Assembly: GCA_002922725.1 (NCBI GenBank)
Contig: PNEW01000004.1
Location: forward strand, 1 to 51,090
Reading direction: 5' to 3'
Origin: Verrucomicrobia bacterium Opi.OSU.00C
Lineage (GTDB): Bacteria > Verrucomicrobiota > Verrucomicrobiia > Opitutales > PNEW01
Length of the DNA: 51,090 nt
Part shown: positions 1 through 8,070 of the stretch, piece by piece
Layout of the letters: the number at the start of each line of letters is the position of its first letter
How positions within the stretch are numbered: position 1 is the stretch's first letter
The notes under the pieces: generated by a model
Databases searched by the model: none
What the model was told of the DNA's origin: nothing
What the model saw: the letters and a program-made list of their open reading frames with translations, nothing else
Position numbers and translations under genes: made by a program

Positions 1-94
1 CGGATTGGTCATTTTTTTAGCTTCTGATGCTTCCAGTTATATTACCGGCCAGGACATTTACATAGACGGAGGATTTCTTATGAAAGGTATATAA
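1..94 (+). CDS. Short-chain dehydrogenase/reductase, C-terminal end only
   Basis: Reading from base 2, the last 30 codons run to a TAA at 92-94. The peptide contains ASDASSYITGQDIYIDGG, the usual SDR ending (serine-rich turn, Y-x-T-G-Q, then D-G-G), where the C-terminal strand closes the Rossmann fold. The NAD(P)-binding and YxxxK regions lie off the window, so substrate and cofactor cannot be judged. It lies 83 bases upstream of the E2 gene on the same strand with an AT-rich gap, so it may share that operon; an acetoin- or sugar-type reductase would fit but is a guess. Confidence 0.8.
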   Translation, partial: GLVIFLASDASSYITGQDIYIDGGFLMKGI

Positions 95-177
95 TTATAT
101 ATATATATATTAATAAAAGATAAATATCTTTTTTTATTCACATTTTCACTGATGGATGATAAAACTTTTTTAAGACT

Positions 178-1191
178 ATGCCTATTCCTGTAAAAATGCC
201 TAAACTCGGTTTGACGATGACTGAAGGAACACTCGTCTCCTGGCTTGTTAATGAAGGAGACAAGATTGAAAAAAAACAGGAAATCGCGGAAATCGAAACC
301 GATAAAATCGTTAATCAGTTGAGTTCACCGGCAGACGGTACGCTCGTGCGTATTACCGCTCAGGAAGGTGATGAAATCGATGTCGCCGAAACAATCGCAT
401 GGATCCTCGCGGAGGGTGAGTCGGAAAGCGATATCTCCACTGAAGGCCCTGATCGCTCAGAAATCTCAGTCGCAACGGCTATATCTTCGGAAGCTCTTCC
501 TGTAGAGGAAAAAGTCACGCAACAAAATGAAGGTAGTTTGGAACCCTGGTCGGATATGCGTAAAGCCATTACGCGTACTGTCACCCATTCAGCAGCTGTC
601 CCCCAGATTACTCTTTTCACCCGCGCATCCGCCTCTAGGATGATGGGACTTCGCGAAGTGGATAGAACTATCGCCTATGATGATGTTATAATTTTCTGTG
701 TATCCCGTACCCTGAAAGAACATCCCTGTCTTAATTCCACCTATGAAGAGGCTGGGTTGCGCATCCATTCTCAAGCTAATGTCGGCCTCGCTATAGCCAT
801 GGAAGAAGGATTGATGATTCCTGTAGTTAAAGGGGCCTGTGGCTTATCACTTCCCGAGATTTGTGAGGAGAGGAAGCATCTCGTCGATCTGGTGCGCTCA
901 CGCAGTGCCCTGACGGATGAACTGGAAGGTGGTACCTTTTCCATTACCAACCTGGGAATGTTTCCCGTCGATCGTTTTACCGCTTTGCTCTACCCCTCTC
1001 AAACAGGTATCCTTTCCGTTGGACGCATTCAGCAACTTGCCGTTTCTGGAGACAATGGTCAGATAGCTCTTGCGCCATTTATTGAATTGGGTTTAACTTT
1101 AGATCACCGCGTAGCCGATGGCGCGGCAGGAGCCGCTTTTTTAAAAGACTTAGTTGATAAAATAGAAAATCTGAGATTGGAGGATGGATAA
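178..1191 (+). CDS. Dihydrolipoamide acyltransferase (E2) of a 2-oxo-acid/acetoin dehydrogenase complex
   Basis: E2 carries acyl groups from the thiamine-diphosphate E1 enzyme to CoA on a swinging lipoyl arm. Residues 1-80 are a lipoyl domain with the modified lysine at K43 in EIETDKIV. A linker of about 45 residues rich in acidic and small residues follows. From about residue 120 comes the CoA-dependent acyltransferase domain, ending with the catalytic LDHRVADG. At 337 residues it is short. I see no peripheral subunit-binding domain between the lipoyl and catalytic domains, the part that normally docks E1 or E3. E1-alpha and E1-beta follow immediately; no E3 is in the window. The order E2-E1alpha-E1beta is less common than E1-first. 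Pyruvate, acetoin or branched-chain substrates cannot be told apart by eye. G+C is clearly higher than the rest of the window. Confidence 0.9.
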   Translation: MPIPVKMPKLGLTMTEGTLVSWLVNEGDKIEKKQEIAEIETDKIVNQLSSPADGTLVRITAQEGDEIDVAETIAWILAEGESESDISTEGPDRSEISVATAISSEALPVEEKVTQQNEGSLEPWSDMRKAITRTVTHSAAVPQITLFTRASASRMMGLREVDRTIAYDDVIIFCVSRTLKEHPCLNSTYEEAGLRIHSQANVGLAIAMEEGLMIPVVKGACGLSLPEICEERKHLVDLVRSRSALTDELEGGTFSITNLGMFPVDRFTALLYPSQTGILSVGRIQQLAVSGDNGQIALAPFIELGLTLDHRVADGAAGAAFLKDLVDKIENLRLEDG

Positions 1192-1192
1192 A

Positions 1193-2203
1193 ATGACTGA
1201 GGTAACAACTGAACCCCAAAAAGAGACCACAACATTTGCTGATATTGATCATGCAATGGGGTTAAGAATGTATGAAAACATGCGACGCGTTCGTGACTTT
1301 GATGAAGCCGTTCACGAGCTGAATGCGGCGGGAGAACTCCCCGGTTTCGTCCACGTTTATGTGGGTGAAGAGGGCATCGCCTCTGGTGTAATGACTGCAA
1401 TAAACGATGATGATTATATCACTTCCACACATCGTGGTCATGGACACTGTGTCGCCAAAGGTGTAGAAATGGACGGTATGATGGCTGAGCTCTACGGACG
1501 GGTAACGGGTATTTGCAAAGGAAAGGGTGGATCTATGCATATCGCTGACTTTTCTAAGGGGATGCTCGGCGCTAACGGTATTGTTGCTGGCAGCACGCCG
1601 ATTGCTGTTGGTGCTGCCCTATCCGCCCAAATGAGAAATAGCGGTCAGGTCGCGGTGTGTTTTTTCGGGGACGGCGCTACAAACGAAGGTATTTTTCATG
1701 AATCCCTGAACCTCGCATCGATTTGGGATCTTCCCTGCATTTTCGTCTGTGAAAACAATGGCTATGCACAGACGACAGCGACTTCCTATGCGATGAATGT
1801 TAAGGATCTCGCGGTACGAGCTAAATCCTATAATATTCCCGGTGTTATTGTTGACGGCCAGGACATTATCGCTGTTCACCGCGCGACTAAAAAAGCCGCT
1901 GAACGCGCACGGGAGGGGAAAGGGCCTTCCTTACTTGAGTGTAAAACGACACGCTTCTATGGACACTTTGAAGGAGATAATTTAAAATATCGTGATCCAA
2001 ACGAAGCCATTGAAGCACGAAAACGTGACCCCCTTGTGTTATTCGCTGATAATGTTGCTCCGGCCATTGGTGTCACTACAGATGAAATGAAAGTTATCGA
2101 TGAAAAAGTCGCGGATGTGATCAAAAAAGCAATTGAATTTGGTAGGTCTTCTCCCTTTCCATCTCCCGAAGACTGTCTTAATGATGTTTATGTAAATTAT
2201 TAA
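1193..2203 (+). CDS. Thiamine-diphosphate dehydrogenase E1 component, alpha subunit
   Basis: This is the alpha half of the alpha2beta2 E1 enzyme that decarboxylates a 2-oxo acid (or cleaves acetoin) and passes the product to lipoyl-E2. The thiamine-diphosphate/Mg motif is clear: GDGATNEG followed about 27 residues later by ENNGYA. The conserved THRGHGH loop and KGGSMH segment are present, and the length is normal. Start choice: an ATG at 1184 overlaps the E2 stop but lies directly against the ribosome-binding GGAGG at 1179-1183. The in-frame ATG at 1193 has nine bases of spacing and is preferred (336 residues). Translation is probably coupled to E2. Confidence 0.92.
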   Translation: MTEVTTEPQKETTTFADIDHAMGLRMYENMRRVRDFDEAVHELNAAGELPGFVHVYVGEEGIASGVMTAINDDDYITSTHRGHGHCVAKGVEMDGMMAELYGRVTGICKGKGGSMHIADFSKGMLGANGIVAGSTPIAVGAALSAQMRNSGQVAVCFFGDGATNEGIFHESLNLASIWDLPCIFVCENNGYAQTTATSYAMNVKDLAVRAKSYNIPGVIVDGQDIIAVHRATKKAAERAREGKGPSLLECKTTRFYGHFEGDNLKYRDPNEAIEARKRDPLVLFADNVAPAIGVTTDEMKVIDEKVADVIKKAIEFGRSSPFPSPEDCLNDVYVNY

Positions 2204-2221
2204 ATTTAGGAGTATTAAATC

Positions 2222-3250
2222 ATGGTTGATAGAAAAAAAGTTACTTACCGGCAAGCCCTAAATGAAGCATTACACGAAGAAATGGCGTTCGATGAAAATG
2301 TTTTTATCCTCGGACAGGATATTGCTGGGGGAGCGCAAAATAAAGCCCCCGATGAGTTTGACGCATGGGGTGGTCCATTCGGTGTTACCAAGGGACTGGT
2401 TGGTAAATATGGAAAATCACGGGTCCGTGATACTCCCATAACTGAAGGTGCCATTGTCGGTTGCGCTGCCGGTGCAGCGGCCAGTGGGATGAGGCCAATC
2501 GTAGAATTAATGTTTATCGATTTTCTTGGATTCTGTCTAGATCAGATTATGAACCAGGCCTCACCCATGCGTTATATGTTCGGAGGAAAAGCTAAGGTCC
2601 CCATGGTGATGCGGACAATGATTGGGGGAGGTTTTCAGGCTGCAGCTCAGCATTCACATTCCTGCCATTCACTTCTCGTTCACCTCCCGGGGTTAAAACT
2701 GGTTACACCATCAACTCCCTATGACGCTAAAGGTCTGTTAAAATCAGCGATCCGTGATGACGACCTCGTAATCTTTGTCGAGCACAAGGGTCTTTATGAT
2801 ACGAAAGGGCCGGTTCCCGAGGAAGAGTATCTTCTCCCTTTGGGAAAAGGTGAGATCGTTCGCGAAGGTACAGATATTACAATCGTTGCTTTTTCTAAGA
2901 TGGTCCTCATCGCCTATGAAGCATCCGTAAAACTGGAGCAAGATGATATCAGTGTGGAGGTGATTGATCCTCGTTCGATGTCACCGCTTGACGAGGAATT
3001 GATTCTGAATTCAGTGCGAAAAACAGGACATCTAATAGTTGTCGATGAAGACAATCCAAGGTGCTCCATTGCAACGGATGTTGTCGCTCTTGCCTCCTCA
3101 AAGGCGTTTGACAGTCTTAATGCAGCGCCAAAGATGCTCACACCTCCACATACACCCGTGCCATTCTCACCAGAATTGGAAAAGTTTTATCTCCCTAACG
3201 CGGATAAATTAGTCGAACTCGTTAAGGAGACCGTCCCCGCTCACGCCTAG
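2222..3250 (+). CDS. Thiamine-diphosphate dehydrogenase E1 component, beta subunit
   Basis: The beta subunit of the same E1 completes the active site and binds E2. It has the family features: the N-terminal transketolase-type pyrimidine domain with EGAIVGCAAGAAASGMRP and the RTMIGGG segment, then a C-terminal transketolase domain with VIDPRSMSPLD and an EDN motif near residue 280. The 342-residue length is normal for PdhB/AcoB/BkdB proteins. An AGGAG lies about ten bases before the ATG and only 18 bases separate it from E1-alpha, so the genes are one operon. The next 293 bases contain no gene; the following genes converge from the other strand. Confidence 0.92.
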   Translation: MVDRKKVTYRQALNEALHEEMAFDENVFILGQDIAGGAQNKAPDEFDAWGGPFGVTKGLVGKYGKSRVRDTPITEGAIVGCAAGAAASGMRPIVELMFIDFLGFCLDQIMNQASPMRYMFGGKAKVPMVMRTMIGGGFQAAAQHSHSCHSLLVHLPGLKLVTPSTPYDAKGLLKSAIRDDDLVIFVEHKGLYDTKGPVPEEEYLLPLGKGEIVREGTDITIVAFSKMVLIAYEASVKLEQDDISVEVIDPRSMSPLDEELILNSVRKTGHLIVVDEDNPRCSIATDVVALASSKAFDSLNAAPKMLTPPHTPVPFSPELEKFYLPNADKLVELVKETVPAHA

Positions 3251-3543
3251 GTGGGTGGGATAAGAGGGGGTTACGGTCGCGGAAGAGGTGACAGTAAATC
3301 CTAGCATATCGGCGAGAAGCCAGAGTTGACGCATAGCGAAACCTTTGGATAGCAAATTATAAGATCCCTCCTGAAGAAGCGGGGATATGACATTTTTTAA
3401 AATCTAAATCTAAATAATCTCCATTAAACACCTCTTTATCTGTGCCCCTTTAGGAATTAGATAGTAATCCATATTCTTTCTACCATCTATCGCGGTAGGA
3501 CTAAACCGTATCACCGTAAAGGTGAAGCTTCGCTACTCTCCTC

Positions 3544-4602
3544 TTACAAACTGTAAGTTTCCGGCCAATTACGTGAAGCGGCACCACGCGTGACATACAA
3601 TTTACCCAGGGTTGGCTCTGCTATGACGACGGCTGTCGTAAGTCCGATGTCACCAACATGTCGTTCGATACTGTCGGGAAAGTCGGTGAAATCACAAAAG
3701 CTGCAGTAAGCTAATTGCGCAGTCAATCGACCGTTGTTAGGTTCCAGATTCTTACGTAACATACTTTCACGCATGAGTGAATTTTCACGGGTAAACTGCC
3801 CGAAATTTTCCGTCTTTGCCAAGCGTTTATTTGAGACAACACAATTCGCATGGGTATATATTCCACGCTTGGGTTTAAGAACACCAATTCCATAGGGCGT
3901 GATTTCAATTCCCGCTATCCCACCCTTCTCATCGGCAACTGTACAGTGAGCACACAATTCAATCCGAAATTGTTTTGTAAATTCTATAACCTCTTCCACA
4001 CACGAACAATGCAGGGCAATCAATCCCCAAGCCGCATAAGGCAGGTCACCATTGGGATTATCAACGTAGAGTGCATTGCGAAAAATTGAACAACGACCTT
4101 GAATAAATCCGTGTCCAAAAAGCCACCCCGGGTAGGTAAGCGTTAATGCCGATGGTGCGTTACTCATTTTCATGCGCAGCACTTGGAATTGAAACTGTCG
4201 AAATGCATCGGTGTCTTTAGATTGACCCGAAATCGGGATGCCGTCGAGTGATGCAGTAGGTTGTATCGCAAAAGAAGTGCACGCGTTATCTTCTACGTGA
4301 CCGATTGTTCCTATCTGATTTTCATTTAAGCCCGACCCTTTTGCCATTCCGAGAAATACATCAGGAATGTGAGGTATATATTTATTTATGAATCGGTTGA
4401 ATTTTTTATTCTTCCACCACGGAATTGAATCGGGAACAATCCGACTCGCCCTAAGCTGCAAAGACTCCTGCCAGGCGTAACCGAGCATGACACCGCATTC
4501 GGATGCCGTCCCCTCGACATCAATCAACGGTACTTTACCTTGTGAGTATTCGCGATGATCTTTGATCTTACCCATATCACTATTTGAAAACATCTTCTCC
4601 AT
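3544..4602 (-). CDS. C45-family (acyl-CoA:6-aminopenicillanate acyltransferase-like) Ntn hydrolase
   Basis: The protein resembles peptidase family C45, N-terminal-nucleophile enzymes that cut themselves before a cysteine and then hydrolyse or transfer amide-linked acyl groups. The probable nucleophile is C108 in DNACTSFAI, followed by the G-x-x-I-S-G-Q-S-K-D-T segment that matches the family's G-Q-N-x-D pattern. About 107 residues would be released as the small chain. I see no signal peptide, so it should be cytoplasmic. The longest start overlaps the sialidase stop by 23 bases; ATGs at codons 4 and 10 are alternatives, the latter just past the sialidase stop. It is last in the aldolase-shell-sialidase operon, which suggests deacylation of a sugar or amino-sugar amide (inference). 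G+C is higher than in the sialidase. Confidence 0.75.
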   Translation of the reverse strand: MEKMFSNSDMGKIKDHREYSQGKVPLIDVEGTASECGVMLGYAWQESLQLRASRIVPDSIPWWKNKKFNRFINKYIPHIPDVFLGMAKGSGLNENQIGTIGHVEDNACTSFAIQPTASLDGIPISGQSKDTDAFRQFQFQVLRMKMSNAPSALTLTYPGWLFGHGFIQGRCSIFRNALYVDNPNGDLPYAAWGLIALHCSCVEEVIEFTKQFRIELCAHCTVADEKGGIAGIEITPYGIGVLKPKRGIYTHANCVVSNKRLAKTENFGQFTRENSLMRESMLRKNLEPNNGRLTAQLAYCSFCDFTDFPDSIERHVGDIGLTTAVVIAEPTLGKLYVTRGAASRNWPETYSL

Positions 4603-5656
4603 CCGTCAACCAGGATAAATCAAAACTGGTTAAAGTAATTTTCTCGTAAGGGTGAGCCTTTCCACATTCATGAAAACAGGCAATTTCACCCTCAGGTAAA
4701 ACTGCTAGATCGGAATAGGCAGAAGGGCCTTCATGGATCAATTTTGATATCACCCAAGATTCACCCTCGTCATAGCTGAGCCTGATCGTCATCTTTGCCC
4801 GATCCGTTGTGCTGGCTGGATTACTAAAAAGTATCCTATCTCTATCTTGGTGAGTAGCATTGGTATAACGAATTATACTTCCCTGGCAAATCGGCTCAAT
4901 AAGGGTTAAATCCCTTTTCAAAGGACCCCAAGTTAAACCACCATCATTACTGATAGAAACGACACGTGTATTTTTGCTTCGATCGAAATTACGCATATTG
5001 AGCATGATACTACCGTTCGCAAGTTCCACCGCCTGACATTCATTCACTTGATCAAAAGGTGTCCTTCCGCCCAATTTCCAAGATAGGCCATGATCGTCTG
5101 AATAAATCACATGGGAATAGTATTTCAAAGTATCAGCCTCTATATGGTCGCAGGGTATTATAAGACGATCTTTATATTCTCCCTTATGAATTTGGATTCC
5201 TTTACATGGTCCAGTGGCATACCAAGTCCACTCAGGTTTCTTAACAGTCGTGGTTATCTCTTTTGGCATTTCCCAAGTCAATCCATCATCATGGGATGAG
5301 GTTACAAATACTCGACGAGTATCATCGCTTATTTGGGTTATGATCTCATTCTCATAATCAGTTCCAAGGTTCCAGGTCATTAACAACCAAATTACCCCTG
5401 TCTCTTTATCTAAAACTGGACAAGGATTACCACACACATTCGCAGTATCGTTCCATATTACCTGTTGTTTACCCCAGGATTTACCACCATCTTCAGAACG
5501 TCTAACAAGCATATCAATATCCCCAGTATCACCTCTACCTGTCTTACGTCCCTCACAGAACGCCAAAACTGTTCCTTTTTTAGATAAAACCAACGCGGGG
5601 ATTCGATAGGTATGATAACCTTCACTACCACTTATATATAAATCAATCTGTTTCAT
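4580..5656 (-). CDS. Exo-alpha-sialidase (BNR/Asp-box neuraminidase family)
   Basis: Sialidases remove terminal sialic (nonulosonic) acids from glycans. The sequence has the YRIP arginine motif at the N-terminus and five Asp boxes of the S-x-D-x-G-x-[ST]-W type (SEDGGKSW, SHDDGLTW, SDDHGLSW, SNDGGLTW, SYDEGESW), one per blade of the six-bladed propeller. The acid/base aspartate region (GRGDTGDID), a central glutamate in NECQAVE and the late tyrosine in SAYSDLAVL are where the family's catalytic residues fall. At 358 residues it is a bare catalytic domain. No signal peptide is visible, unlike secreted scavenging sialidases, so an intracellular substrate is likely. It lies 184 bases downstream of the shell-protein gene, same strand. 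Confidence 0.85.
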   Translation of the reverse strand: MKQIDLYISGSEGYHTYRIPALVLSKKGTVLAFCEGRKTGRGDTGDIDMLVRRSEDGGKSWGKQQVIWNDTANVCGNPCPVLDKETGVIWLLMTWNLGTDYENEIITQISDDTRRVFVTSSHDDGLTWEMPKEITTTVKKPEWTWYATGPCKGIQIHKGEYKDRLIIPCDHIEADTLKYYSHVIYSDDHGLSWKLGGRTPFDQVNECQAVELANGSIMLNMRNFDRSKNTRVVSISNDGGLTWGPLKRDLTLIEPICQGSIIRYTNATHQDRDRILFSNPASTTDRAKMTIRLSYDEGESWVISKLIHEGPSAYSDLAVLPEGEIACFHECGKAHPYEKITLTSFDLSWLTDGEDVFK

Positions 5657-5840
5657 TGTTTTGTATCTTTTTAATACGTTATTTTAAATAACCAAAGTAA
5701 AATAAATATTAAGGTAAAATATAATTAATTATAGAAGGTAGATATATCGGTAGCTTAAAGAAAAACCGTAATAACAATAAAGCCAGTAATCCGACCGTAC
5801 TATTCAACTAACAAGAATATATATACTGTGGATAAAGTAA

Positions 5841-6482
5841 TTACGTTGGAAGAAGTGAAACGAGGTCGGTATGGGGTCGAGCAATTACGTGCGATGCAAT
5901 AATTGTACCTAATTCATTAACTGCTTCTTTACCTGCGTCAACTGCCGCTGTGACTGCAGCAACGTCACCTTTAATTACCACGGTGACATAAGCAGCTCCT
6001 ATTTTCTCTTTTCCAACAAGTGTTACATTTGCAGATTTTAACATTGCATCTGTCGCTTCTAAAGCTGCGACAAGTCCTTGCGTTTCCAAGAATCCTAAGG
6101 CATGTTGGTTATTTTTCATATTTTGTTTCTGTGTTATTTTATAATCGCTTGGTAAAAATTGTTCACGTGCTCCATAAATAGGATTAATCGTATTAGGATA
6201 ATCAACCGCCTTATCAAACCCACTTGCCGGTGAAGGAATAACACTGCTAATTACTTCTACACCCAATTCATTGCCAAAATCAACTGCAGTCTGCAGTGAA
6301 GAGTTGACATCTGACACATCACCGGCAACACGTATTAATATATTTTCAAGAGCTGTAGTATCTAGCCCCAGTAGCTTAACTCCAGACTCTTTCACCATCT
6401 TATCTGCCACCACTGCGCCAATACTCCAAAAAGAAACCTCGGCAAAGCCCAAGGCAATTACCTCTTCATATGATTTTACCAT
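5841..6482 (-). CDS. Bacterial microcompartment shell protein with two BMC domains (BMC-T, trimer type)
   Basis: BMC proteins tile the icosahedral protein shell around an enzyme core. This 213-residue protein has two tandem BMC folds. Domain 1 is residues about 6-88, ending in [14 protein letters not shown]. Domain 2 is about 127-210, starting [20 protein letters not shown] and ending in [11 protein letters not shown], the classic VIxRPHxxL edge motif. Tandem BMC proteins form trimers that look like hexamers. The gene sits between the aldolase (22 bases upstream) and the sialidase, in one probable operon. No single-domain hexamer or EutN/CcmL pentamer protein is in the window, so the rest of the shell must be encoded elsewhere if a closed shell forms. 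Domain assignment is secure; the cargo is inferred. Confidence 0.92.
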   Translation of the reverse strand: MVKSYEEVIALGFAEVSFWSIGAVVADKMVKESGVKLLGLDTTALENILIRVAGDVSDVNSSLQTAVDFGNELGVEVISSVIPSPASGFDKAVDYPNTINPIYGAREQFLPSDYKITQKQNMKNNQHALGFLETQGLVAALEATDAMLKSANVTLVGKEKIGAAYVTVVIKGDVAAVTAAVDAGKEAVNELGTIIASHVIARPHTDLVSLLPT

Positions 6483-6504
6483 AGTAAAATTACTTTAAAC
6501 CAAA

Positions 6505-7557
6505 TTATATTTTACCAAGATTGCGTAATACTTCATCTACAATTTTATCCACATCAATAACATTACGAGAAGACCCCTGTTTATCAGCTAGTGTTGTCCC
6601 TACAAAAGGCTGAACGAGGTCAGCCCTAGATTTTTGACAATTACTCGCCGCCTCCTCAAATCCACATTCCGTAAGAAGGCAAGCAACTTTTGAACGTATA
6701 TTACCCAATTCTTCTTTTTCACGTGATGAAAGCACATATCTGGAACTACCCATATTGAAACCTCTTAACTCGTATCCTATGCGAAACCCATGGGGAAAAT
6801 CGGGAGCATAAAGCATGGTATTGATGAGATCTAAAAGTTTAAACTGAATTCGTTTTGCTTCATCAAGTTCACCTGAAAGAAAACAATTGTATAGCTTCAT
6901 TACAGCTTCCGGAACAACTCCAGAAGTTGCTATTGTCCCACCATCTCCTCCCATAACAAGTGTTGGATATAGAATTTCCTCACAACCCACGAGAATACTA
7001 AATTCAGGTCGTTGGGGTTTAATTTCATTCAAGGTATTAATAAAACGAGGCATATCACGACTACTATCTTTAATTCCGATAATATTGGGGCAATCCAAAG
7101 CTAAGCGCCTAACCACTGGGACACTTATTTCATTAGAAAACTGAGGGATATTATACATGACGATCCCAATCGGAGATTTAGCAGCAATTTCCCTAAAAAG
7201 TTCCTCAATACTTTCTTGGCTAACATTGTAATAATAAGGACCAGTAACAGAAACAGCCGAACAACCATAATCCGCGTAGGTTTCACAGGCTTCCAGAATC
7301 ATTTCCACATTTGCTTCTGCACCACCTGCGAGAATAGGGACTCGTCCCTTTACCTCACTACTCATTATTGCGATTATTCTCTTACGTTCTTCAAAGCTGA
7401 GGCGAATAAATTCTCCTGAACTCCCATTGGGATAAAGCCCAGAGACTCCTTTATCAATAAGCCAATTAGTCTGTCTACGTAGTTCATTCTCATTTATTTT
7501 CCCTTCTTCGTCAAAAGGAACAATATTAGGAACAAATATACCTTCAATTTTACTCAC
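6505..7557 (-). CDS. NAL/DapA-family class I aldolase with probable microcompartment-targeting tail
   Basis: This is a TIM-barrel Schiff-base aldolase of the N-acetylneuraminate lyase / dihydrodipicolinate synthase family. Pyruvate-binding motif NGSSGEF is at 44-50, the catalytic tyrosine is Y135 in YNIPQFS (YNIP is more like N-acetylneuraminate lyase than DapA) and the Schiff-base lysine is K163 in GIKDSS. Members are usually about 290-300 residues; this one has 350. The extra C-terminus is a polar linker (about 308-332) followed by the amphipathic segment NVIDVDKIVDEVLRNLGKI at 332-350, with hydrophobic residues every three to four positions, as in microcompartment encapsulation peptides. 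The start is GTG at 7557. First gene of the probable operon. Substrate is inferred from the sialidase; keto-deoxy sugar acids are alternatives. Confidence 0.88.
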   Translation of the reverse strand: MSKIEGIFVPNIVPFDEEGKINENELRRQTNWLIDKGVSGLYPNGSSGEFIRLSFEERKRIIAIMSSEVKGRVPILAGGAEANVEMILEACETYADYGCSAVSVTGPYYYNVSQESIEELFREIAAKSPIGIVMYNIPQFSNEISVPVVRRLALDCPNIIGIKDSSRDMPRFINTLNEIKPQRPEFSILVGCEEILYPTLVMGGDGGTIATSGVVPEAVMKLYNCFLSGELDEAKRIQFKLLDLINTMLYAPDFPHGFRIGYELRGFNMGSSRYVLSSREKEELGNIRSKVACLLTECGFEEAASNCQKSRADLVQPFVGTTLADKQGSSRNVIDVDKIVDEVLRNLGKI

Positions 7558-7756
7558 CTTGCCTAAGGTACAAATTGTCGAGACCGCAAGTAAAGCTTTA
7601 TTGTTAAAAATTGTGCAAACTTCAGAAACTTTTCAGTGATAAAAATGACTTTCAATTAACAGTTCACATTCCTGTATGGTAGATTAAATTTCTTCGGAAT
7701 TTATTTCAATGCAAGAAAACTAGATAAGATTGAACCTAGAGAATTACTTAGCTCTA

Positions 7757-7999
7757 CTAATCAGTTAATTCGTAACGATAATCCTCGATAATCGGATTAC
7801 TCAATAAGTCATAGCAGAGCTTATCAATTGAAGCTCGAAAACTAGGACTATCATCACCTTGGATTTCAAATTCTATGGTTTTTCCCACACGAACATTTTT
7901 CGCCTGCACATACCCAAGACTTTTCATTGCCTGCCCGACTGCAGTCCCTTGAGGATCAAGAACATTCTTTTTAGGTATAACGTAAACGATGACTTTCAC
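7757..7999 (-). CDS. purS: Phosphoribosylformylglycinamidine synthase subunit PurS
   Basis: PurS is the small dimeric subunit that bridges PurQ and PurL in the fourth step of purine synthesis. The 80-residue length and the sequence fit the family: KVIVYVIPKKNVLDPQGTAV at the start, then the G-Y..V-x-x-V-R-V-G-K core and the C-x-x-L-L-x-N-P-x-I-E-D-Y ending. It lies 71 bases after ftsZ on the same strand and may be read through from the division cluster. The usual partners purQ, purL and purC are not next to it; the following gene begins the microcompartment locus. Confidence 0.88.
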   Translation of the reverse strand: MKVIVYVIPKKNVLDPQGTAVGQAMKSLGYVQAKNVRVGKTIEFEIQGDDSPSFRASIDKLCYDLLSNPIIEDYRYELTD

Positions 8000-8070
8000 T
8001 CAGTTTAATTTAGATGTGGAAATTAAAAGATTTCAATGAAAATGAGTGAAAAAATGTTAACCATAATATA

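Noticed and set aside
3508-3524. TCACC-GTAAA-GGTGA hairpin between the convergent E1-beta and C45 genes
   Set aside because: Only a five-base stem with no T tract on either strand.
7558-7756. Promoter TTGCAC...TTTACT before the aldolase gene
   Set aside because: Both elements are weak and other pairs in this AT-rich stretch are as good; a promoter probably exists but I cannot place it.
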